Under the pieces are notes generated by a model, which saw only the letters and a list, made by a program, of their open reading frames with translations, had not been told where the DNA came from and ran no database searches. Below are positions 7,876-16,100 of a stretch of DNA of 64,000 bases, piece by piece (within the stretch, counting starts at the first letter, position 1; each line of letters opens with the position of its first letter). The DNA comes from Coraliomargarita algicola (GTDB lineage: Bacteria; Verrucomicrobiota; Verrucomicrobiia; Opitutales; Coraliomargaritaceae): the NCBI RefSeq assembly GCF_033878955.1, contig NZ_CP138858.1, positions 1,798,001 to 1,862,000 on the forward strand. Direction: 5' to 3'. The translations under genes were made by a program, and so were the position numbers.

Positions 7876-10038
7876 ATGATGAGCACAGCTAATACGACAC
7901 ACACACATCCCCGTTTTCCTTATTTTAACCGCGAACTGAGTTGGTTGGCCTTCAATCGGCGTGTGCTGGAACAAGCTGAGTCGACTGAATATCCACTGCT
8001 GGAAAGAATGAAGTTCCTGGCCTTCGTCAGCTCGAACCTCGACGAATTCTTCGAAATCCGGGTCGCAGGCCTACTCCAGCAAGTCAAATCCGGCGCAATC
8101 GAACGCGGTCCCGACGGTCTCGGCCCTAAAGAGCAAATTCGCCGTATCCATAGTATTTGTAAGCGTCTGGTCGCGGATCAGTACGATTGCTGGGAGCAGC
8201 AAATCGTCCCAGGTCTAAAGAAATCCGACATTTTATTCTCCAGTATCGACGAATTAACCCGCAACGAGAAGAAATGGGTGGAGACCTACTTCGAGGAACA
8301 GATCTTCCCCGTGCTCACACCACTGGCGATCGACCCCGCTCACCCATTCCCGCAGCTGACCAATAAGGCGCTCTACATTCTCGCCTCCATCGACGACCCA
8401 GAAACACGTATCATCGAGCGCATGATGGCGATCATTCCCATCCCTCGGGTGCTGCCCCGAATTATCAAAGTCGGCGTCACTCGCCGTGGTAAGCCCGAAG
8501 TTTATGTATTTCTCAGCGATATCGTGCAGCGCTTCATTAAGCGCCTGTTCCCTGGCTATCGTGTGACCTCCTCCGTGCCCTTCCGCATCACTCGCAACAG
8601 CGATCTCTATATCGACGAAGAAGAAGTCGAAAACCTCCTGCGCAAGATCGAAGAAGAATTAATGAACATGCACAAGGGAGCTGCCGTGCGTTTGGAGATC
8701 GCTAAAGGGGCCGATCCGGCACTCATGCAAGAGTTCCTCGAAGCGATCAAGCTACAGCCGGAAAACGTATACACCATCGAAGGCCCACTCAATTTCTTCC
8801 GCCTAATGAGCGCCTACGACCTAATCGATCGTCCTGACCTAAAATTCCCCCACCACACGCCCTACGTACCCAAGGAACTCGAGAATCCGGAACGCATCTT
8901 CGAGCAAATCGCAACCAAGGACATACTTCTGCACCATCCTTACGAGAGCTTTCAGCCCTTTATTGATTTTCTCAATCAAGCCGCACGCGATCCCCATGTG
9001 TTTGCCATCAAGCAGACTCTCTATCGCACATCGGGTGACTCTCCAATTATTAAAGCTCTCATCGATGCTTCCCGCCGCGGCAAGCAAGTCACCGTGCTGG
9101 TCGAAATCAAAGCACGCTTCGATGAAGCCAATAACATCCAATGGGCACGCCAGCTCGAAGATGTCGGCGTCCACGTGGTCTACGGCCTCGTCGGCCTCAA
9201 AACCCACTGTAAGACCTGCATGGTCGTTCGCCGCGAAGATACCATTCTACGTCGTTACGTCCACCTCGGCACCGGTAACTACAATCCCAAAACCGCCCGC
9301 CTCTACACCGATCTCAGCTTTTTTACATGTAAGGAAGACATCACCAGTGAGGTCGCCGGCCTCTTTAACACCCTCACCGGCTTCTCTCTCACTCCGAGTT
9401 TCAAGAAGCTTCTCGTCGCACCTTTCACCCTGCATAGTAACATGCAGAAACACATTCGCGCCGAAACGCGTAACGCCAAGGCAGGCAAGCCCGCACGCAT
9501 CATTGTGCAGACCAATAGCCTCGTAGACCAAGAGACCATCGACAATCTTTACCGTGCCTCACAAGCCGGCGTAAAAATCGACCTCATCGTACGTGGCATT
9601 TGCAACCTGGTGCCGAACATCAAAGGCGTCAGCGACAACATCCGCGTACGCAGCATCCTCGGGCGCTACCTCGAGCACAGCCGAATCTTCTACTTCGAAA
9701 ACAGCAGCGGCAACCAACCACATATTTTTGCCGGTAGCGCCGACTGGATGCCACGCAACTTCTACCGCCGCATCGAGGCCATCTTCCCAATCGAAGACCC
9801 CGATCATCGCGCCCGCATACTCGACCTGCTTGAAACCTATCTCAAAGATACGCGTAACGCCCGAATCCTGCGCTCCAACGGCTCCTATCATAAGCCCTCG
9901 CGTAAGAATGATGCCCAACTCTTCAGCGCTCAAGAAGCCTTCTTCAAGCATTTCGAAGCCAAACGCACTGCACAGGCCCAAGAACTGACCGAAGATCCTA
10001 AAATCATGCCAGTCACGGAAGTGATCGAGCCTGCATAA
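7876..10038 (+). CDS. ppk1: Polyphosphate kinase 1
   Basis: This 720-residue cytoplasmic or membrane-associated enzyme reversibly polymerises the ATP gamma-phosphate into polyphosphate. It has the full PPK1 layout: N-terminal domain (YFNRELSWLAFNRRVLEQA), head domain, and two phospholipase-D-like C-terminal domains. The autophosphorylated histidine lies in VHLGTGNYNPKTARLY and the second conserved region in GSADWMPRNFYRRIEAIFPI. The length is normal for the family. Two adjacent ATGs (7876 and 7879) are possible starts. It is divergent from the small lipoprotein and is followed 97 bp later by parE. Together with the two alkaline phosphatases it suggests active phosphorus storage and scavenging. 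Confidence 0.96.
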   Translation: MMSTANTTHTHPRFPYFNRELSWLAFNRRVLEQAESTEYPLLERMKFLAFVSSNLDEFFEIRVAGLLQQVKSGAIERGPDGLGPKEQIRRIHSICKRLVADQYDCWEQQIVPGLKKSDILFSSIDELTRNEKKWVETYFEEQIFPVLTPLAIDPAHPFPQLTNKALYILASIDDPETRIIERMMAIIPIPRVLPRIIKVGVTRRGKPEVYVFLSDIVQRFIKRLFPGYRVTSSVPFRITRNSDLYIDEEEVENLLRKIEEELMNMHKGAAVRLEIAKGADPALMQEFLEAIKLQPENVYTIEGPLNFFRLMSAYDLIDRPDLKFPHHTPYVPKELENPERIFEQIATKDILLHHPYESFQPFIDFLNQAARDPHVFAIKQTLYRTSGDSPIIKALIDASRRGKQVTVLVEIKARFDEANNIQWARQLEDVGVHVVYGLVGLKTHCKTCMVVRREDTILRRYVHLGTGNYNPKTARLYTDLSFFTCKEDITSEVAGLFNTLTGFSLTPSFKKLLVAPFTLHSNMQKHIRAETRNAKAGKPARIIVQTNSLVDQETIDNLYRASQAGVKIDLIVRGICNLVPNIKGVSDNIRVRSILGRYLEHSRIFYFENSSGNQPHIFAGSADWMPRNFYRRIEAIFPIEDPDHRARILDLLETYLKDTRNARILRSNGSYHKPSRKNDAQLFSAQEAFFKHFEAKRTAQAQELTEDPKIMPVTEVIEPA

Positions 10039-10135
10039 GCGCCCCGGCAGCTGCCTAGAATTGTCATCACCAGCGGCCCCAGCACTTCTGATTTTCACAC
10101 TTTCAATTTCCGCCAACTTTCATATCCACAAATAA

Positions 10136-11989
10136 ATGTCCGCCGAATATAACGAAGATAGTATCAAATCCCTCGACTGGAAACAACACATCCGCCTCCG
10201 CCCCGGTATGTACATCGGGAAACTGGGCGATGGTTCCTCCTCCGACGACGGTATTTATATCCTCCTCAAAGAAGTCATCGACAACTCGATCGATGAATTC
10301 GTGATGGGCAACGGCAAGGTGATCGAAGTCAACATCGATGGCACCCACGTCGCCGTCCGCGACTACGGACGCGGCATCCCCCTCGGCAAACTCAAAGACT
10401 GCGCTTCCAAAATCAACACCGGTGCGAAGTACGACTCCGAAGCTTTCAAAAAGTCTGTCGGCCTCAACGGCGTCGGTATCAAGGCCGTTAACGCCCTCTC
10501 TTCCGAATTCGAAATCCAAGCCTACCGCGACGGTAAAACTCGTTGCGTCAGCTTTTCACAAGGCGAAGTCGTCTCCGAAGATCTCAAAGACCGCGACGAC
10601 AGCGAGTCTAAAGACGGCACCGCACTACGCTTCGACGCCGATCCAGAAATTTTCGGTGCCGTACGCTTCCGCGACGACTACGTCGAAAACATGCTCTGGA
10701 ACTACGCCTATCTAAACAGTGGCCTGACCATCGTCTACAACGGCAAAAAATTTAAGTCCGACAAAGGCCTTCACGACCTACTGGACAATAAAATCGATGG
10801 CGAGCCCATGTATCCCATCATCCATCTCAAAGACACCGACATCGAGATCGCCTTCACCCACAACGATTCCTACGGCGAAGACTACTACTCCTTTGTCAAC
10901 GGCCAGCACACCACCATGGGCGGCACCCACCTCGCCGCTTTCCGCGAGGCCTTAGCCAAGACCATCAAAGACTTTTATAAAAAGGACTTCGACGCCGTCG
11001 ACATCCGCACCTCAATCTGCGCCGCAGTCAGCGTAAAAGTCGAAGAGCCCGTCTTTGAGTCACAGACCAAGACCAAACTCGGCTCCACCGACATGGGCCC
11101 CAAAGGTCCCACTGTCCGCACCTTCATGAGTAATTTCATGAAACAGGCGCTCGACAACTACCTACACCGCAATCCCGAAACCGCCGAAATTCTAGGTAAA
11201 AAAATTCAGGAGTCCGAACGTAACCGCAAGGAACTCAAAGGCATCCAAAAGCTCGCCCGCGAACGCGCACGCAAGGCCAAAGTGCACAATAAAAAACTGC
11301 GCGACTGCCGTATCCACCTCGACAGCAAAAAGGACGGCCGCCTCGACTCCACCCTCTTTATTACCGAGGGCGATTCCGCTTCCGGCTCCATCACCAAGGC
11401 GCGCGACGTCAACTCTCAGGCCGTCTTCTCACTAAAAGGCAAGCCGCTCAACTCCTTCGGACTGACGAAGAAAGTCGTCTACGAAAACGAAGAGTTCAAC
11501 CTCTTGCAAGATGCACTCAACATCGAGAACGGCCTCGACGACTTACGCTACAACAACGTCGTCATTGCCACCGATGCCGACGTCGACGGCATGCACATCC
11601 GCCTGTTACTGATCACCTTCTTCCTCCAGTTCTTTCCCGAACTGATCAAACAAGGGCATCTGCATATTTTGCAAACACCCCTCTTCCGCGTGCGTAATAA
11701 GAAGGTCACCCGCTACTGCTATACCGACGAAGAGCGCCGCGCCGCGATGGAAGAGTGCAAACCCAAGCCAGAGATCACGCGCTTCAAAGGGCTCGGTGAA
11801 ATTTCCCCCGACGAGTTTCAACACTTCATCGGCAAAAACATTCGCCTCGACCCCGTAATCATCCCCAAGGGCATGACGATTAAGGAAATGCTCACCTTCT
11901 ACATGGGCAAAAACACACCCGAACGCCAAGAGTTCATCATCGACAACCTCAAGGTCGAAAAAGACGCAGCCGAAGCAATTCCTGCCTGA
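10136..11989 (+). CDS. parE: DNA topoisomerase IV / gyrase-type subunit B
   Basis: At 617 residues, this is the short type II topoisomerase B subunit without the long gyrase insertion. The GHKL ATPase signatures are EVIDNSIDEF (around residue 46), RDYGRGIPLGK and KSVGLNGVGIKAVNALS. The TOPRIM domain has TEGDSASGSI and ATDADVDGMHIRLLLI. It should use ATP to drive strand passage with an A subunit (ParC). No parC gene lies next to it in this window. The tandem repeat array starts 12 bp after the stop. ParE rather than GyrB is the better call on length, but the two are similar. Confidence 0.88.
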   Translation: MSAEYNEDSIKSLDWKQHIRLRPGMYIGKLGDGSSSDDGIYILLKEVIDNSIDEFVMGNGKVIEVNIDGTHVAVRDYGRGIPLGKLKDCASKINTGAKYDSEAFKKSVGLNGVGIKAVNALSSEFEIQAYRDGKTRCVSFSQGEVVSEDLKDRDDSESKDGTALRFDADPEIFGAVRFRDDYVENMLWNYAYLNSGLTIVYNGKKFKSDKGLHDLLDNKIDGEPMYPIIHLKDTDIEIAFTHNDSYGEDYYSFVNGQHTTMGGTHLAAFREALAKTIKDFYKKDFDAVDIRTSICAAVSVKVEEPVFESQTKTKLGSTDMGPKGPTVRTFMSNFMKQALDNYLHRNPETAEILGKKIQESERNRKELKGIQKLARERARKAKVHNKKLRDCRIHLDSKKDGRLDSTLFITEGDSASGSITKARDVNSQAVFSLKGKPLNSFGLTKKVVYENEEFNLLQDALNIENGLDDLRYNNVVIATDADVDGMHIRLLLITFFLQFFPELIKQGHLHILQTPLFRVRNKKVTRYCYTDEERRAAMEECKPKPEITRFKGLGEISPDEFQHFIGKNIRLDPVIIPKGMTIKEMLTFYMGKNTPERQEFIIDNLKVEKDAAEAIPA

Positions 11990-12000
11990 TCCACCTGAAC

Positions 12001-12793
12001 AGAAGACCTCGCTAGCGCGAGGTCGCTACAAAGTCCGAAGGTATCCTCGGTTCTATGAACCGGGGTCCGTTGCCGGAGACCAACATAATTCTTCGCGCAA
12101 TGGTAAGAGCCTACCTTCAACATTGAAGCCACGATTCACCAGAAGACCTCGCTAGCGCGAGGTCACTACAAAGTCCGAGGGTATCCTCGGTTCTATGAAC
12201 CGGGGCCGTTGCCGGAGACCAAAATAATTCTTCGCGCAATGGTAAGAGCCTACCTTCAACATTGAAGCCATGATTCGCCAGAAGACCTCGCTAGCGCGAG
12301 GTCGCTACAAAGTCCGACGGTATCCTCGGTTCTATGAACCGGGGTCCGTTGCCGGAGACCAACATAATTCTTCGCGCAATGGTAAGAGCCTACCTTCAAC
12401 ATTGAAGCCACGATTCACCAGAAGACCTCGCTAGCGCGAGGTCACTACAAAGTCCGAAGGTATCCTCGGTTCTATGAACCGGGGCCGTTGCCGGAGACCA
12501 AAATAATTCTTCGCGCAATGGTAAGAGCCTACCTTCAACATTGAAGCCGCGATTCACCCAAAGACCTCGCTAGCGCGAGGTCGCTACAAAGACCGAAGGT
12601 ATCCTCGGTTCTATGAACCGGGGCCGTGCGGCCGGAGACCAACATGATTCTTCATGCAATGGTAAGAGCCAACCTTCAAAATTGAAGCCACGATTCGCCA
12701 AAAGACCTCGCTAGCGCGAGGTCGCGACAAAGTCCGAAGGTATCCTCGGTTCTATGAACCGGGGTCCTTTGCCGGAGACCTGCATGATTCTGG
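12001..12793. repeat. Six tandem ~140-bp palindromic repeats (REP-like array)
   Basis: Unit starts are 12001, 12141, 12280, 12420, 12559 and 12700, a period of 139-141 bp; the sixth is truncated near 12793. Each begins with the hairpin GACCTCGC-TAGC-GCGAGGTC (12005-12024 in unit 1). In units 1-5 this is followed by CTAC, so on the opposite strand the hairpin is preceded by GTAG. A second stem is CCTCGGTTC-TAT-GAACCGGGG, and CTTCAA-CA-TTGAAG lies near the unit end. Unit length is not a multiple of three and no conserved reading frame exists, so it is noncoding. Units 1 and 3 match each other best, as do 2 and 4, implying duplication of a dimer. Confidence 0.95.
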
Positions 12794-12967
12794 CAGAAGC
12801 GCCGCGCCAAACATAACGTTAATTAAACAAGAGTAACTCTTCCAACATTGAGGAAAGGTGACGACCTGTCTTGGCGTTTTGACAATGTCGCAGGGCTGTA
12901 ACTGTGTTCCCGTAAATTTACATGTGAACGTTTGTTTTTTGTGCGTAAGCGACTTTGGATCGATTTC

Positions 12968-12996
12968 GCAGGGACCTCCCTGCCTCATTCAGGCAG
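12968..12996 (+). promoter_or_regulatory. Two overlapping hairpins in the probable 5' leader of the giant phosphoesterase gene
   Basis: GCAGGGA-CC-TCCCTGC (12968-12983) and CTGCCT-CATTC-AGGCAG (12980-12996) share four bases and cannot both form fully. They lie about 105-135 bp upstream of the chosen start at 13102. Whether this is a regulatory switch, a terminator relic or chance is not clear from sequence. Confidence 0.3.
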
Positions 12997-13101
12997 CTCT
13001 AAATATAAAAATATAACTATACTACTGAACAGCTACGCATGCGCTACAAATCATTCATCTCTCATTCGAGCATCGATGCTTTTCCTGCCGGGAAAATTCG
13101 A

Positions 13102-16100
13102 ATGTCTCGTCTCTCAGGCGATAGGAAACTATCACTCTCCAGCATCGGTCTGGCTACACTTTCTCTGTCGCTTGGTGCACTAACTGCCTCGGCTGAATCC
13201 TGGAGCTATGGGGTGATGACGGATACCCAGGGGGCCGCCGCTTATCCGGATGTCTCCACGCGCTTAATGGCTCCGGTGGTGGATCAGTTCGTAAATGTCC
13301 ACGGTGTCGATATGATTATAAGTGTCGGCGATTTGACGGACACGGGGACGGTTGAAGAAAATGCGCTGTGGCTAAGCGTGGCACAGCCGATCTACGACGC
13401 GGGCATTCCGATCTATATTCAGCGTGGCAATCACGATGTTAAAACGGAATCCACCAGCGCGGTGAACGATCCTCTGTTTGGACCGGTCGAACTCAACGAT
13501 AGCACCATCTGGGACGCGCAGTTTCCTCTGCCGACGAATCCTTTATTAGTCGAGGGACCTGGCACTTGCTACTATTTCACATTCAACAATATGTTTGTGA
13601 TCTCGATGGATCTATATGGCGTGGCTCCAAGCGAGTTGATCGGTTGGTTGCAATCGGTCGCATTGCCGGCAGCGGCCGCATCCGGGGCAGACCACCGCGT
13701 GCTGGTGCAGCACGCGCCTTATTTTGGAAAGGGGCGCGATGGCATCTTTCAAGGCGCCAGTGGTGATCCTGAATTCGAATTGCAGTTACTAAAAGGAATG
13801 GCGCAAGCGGGCGTCGATACCATCTTAGTGGGCCACGATCATCAATACAGTCGTAGTGTTGCACTGGATACAGAGGGCGAAGTGCTGCTCAACCATATTC
13901 TGGTGGGCTCCAATAGTGAGAAATATTACAACTTCGAAATGCCGGAGGGCGATAATGAGGGGCAGGTCGTACAAATGAACGGTCGTGTCAGTTATTGCGT
14001 GGTTGAAGTGGACGGACCACAAATTGTGTTTAACCATTACAGCAGCGAGGCCCCAGATCCTTACACCACCGATGCATGGATTCCGAACTGGGTGCTGTCG
14101 GATCGGTTGGTGTATTCCACGGAAGGGGATCGTTTCTTCGTCGAACCAAACGCGGACTATGCCGGGCTCACCAGCACCTCGCCGAATGGAACTCAGGTTG
14201 AAATCGTATCCGGCACTAATGACGTTTTTGAAAGTCAAATGACTGTGCCAGACGCGGGCGTCACACCTGAACTGGTGGAGTTCGGTGCGCTGGTTGATTT
14301 CAGCTGGCTGGATGGCACATCGGACCCACAGGTGCTTGGAGACATCCTCGTATTGGATGGTCTGGCGAATACACCTGATGGTGAAGAAAGTGAACTCTAC
14401 CGGTTGGAAATGACCTATGCGGAAACTGTGGGCATCGATGAGTCGACTTTGACGCTTGCTGTTTACGATCCCGTATCCGGCACATGGATGGATGCGCGCT
14501 TGGCTAATATTTATGACAGCCCCACCGCAGCGGCCGCACTTGCAAGTGCAGGCGTGGATACCACTCAAAACAAAGTCTGGGCCGAGTTGAATCACAATGC
14601 CGATGGCGCGCGCTTCGCGGTCGTCAGCAATGCTGCTTCGCTCAATAGCCCCGTTCGCATGACTCGCTTGGGCTCTTACGAATCGGGCATCTTCGATGGC
14701 TCGGCCACTGAGATCCCCGCCTACGATGCCGCGACACAACGTGTATTCGTCACCAACGCCCACGATCACTCCGTAGATGTGATCGATTTATCCAATCCAG
14801 CCACTCCAGTTAAAATCGGAAGCTTGAGTTTCGCCGATATCGATGGCCAGGCTTACAGTCCTAACAGCGTTGCAGTTAAGAACGGCATTGTAGCTGTGGC
14901 CCTGCAAGCGGACACCGTCTACGAAACTGGGATCGTCGCATTCTACGACGCAGCCGCGAGCTTGGACGAAGGTCCGGTGGCCCCGGTCGCAACCGCTGAT
15001 GCGGGCTACCTGCCCGATATGCTGACCTTCACCCCCGACGGGCTCAAGGTGCTGGTCGCCAATGAAGGAGAGGCCTCGGATAACTTAACGGGTGGCGGCA
15101 CTCCTGATTTTAACCCCGAAGGTTCTGTCACGATCATTCCCATCAATGGAGCGGGCGCTTCGGTGACACCGGGCACACCCGTTCAACTTGACTTCAGCGT
15201 ATTCGAGCCAGGTGGTTCACTGGCGCTGGGAGCGAGCCTGGCCGAGATTAAAGCACCGGTCGATTTGAGCACAACAGCTAAGGTGCGCATTCACCCGAAT
15301 GCCGCATCGGTCGCACAGGACCTCGAGCCTGAATATATCGCAGTCGCACCTGATGGTGGCACCGCATACGTTGGCCTACAGGAAAACAATGCGATCCTGT
15401 CCATCGACCTTGCGACAGATACCATTACGGGAATTTTCCCGCTGGGTGCGAAGAATCACTCACTGCTAGTCAATGCGCTGGATGCCGAGAAAAACGATGA
15501 TGCGGTGCACATCGTTCCTCAGCCTTTCTTTGGTCTCTATATGCCCGATGCGATGTCGGCCTACACAGTCAATGGTCAGACCTACATCGTGACCGCCAAT
15601 GAAGGCGATGGTCGTGATCCAGAGTTGTTCGGTGATTACCCGGGCAATGGCCTGGGCGATGAGGCGGATCTACAAGATGCGATTCTCGATGAAACCATCT
15701 TCCCGAATCGCGACATCCTCACGGATGGTTCGGGCCTCGGTGATGTCGGCACCTTCTCCTTTGGTGGCGACTTGGACAATGACGGCGACGTGGATCAGAT
15801 ACAAATTGCAGGCGCGCGTTCCTTTTCGATCTGGAATGCATCGACCGGAGAACTGGTCTTTGATTCCGGCGGCGATTTTGAACGTATCACAGCTCAATTC
15901 CTGCCCGATCATTTCAATGCCAGCAATGATGACAACGCAATTGATGATCGTTCGGACAATAAGGGCCCAGAACCTGAAGCCGTTCAAATAGCTGAAATCG
16001 GCGGACGTCAGATCGCCTTTGTCGCACTTGAGCGTGTGGGTGGCGTGATGATCTACGACATCACAGACCCAACTTCGCCGCTCTTTATCGATTACGTCAA

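Noticed and set aside
12001..12793. The repeat array as a CRISPR
   Set aside because: Units are ~140 bp and nearly identical along their full length, with no short repeat/variable spacer pattern and no cas genes.
13039..13101. Upstream ATG of the giant phosphoesterase
   Set aside because: It would bury the signal peptide 22 residues further in and has no visible ribosome-binding site; kept only as an alternative.
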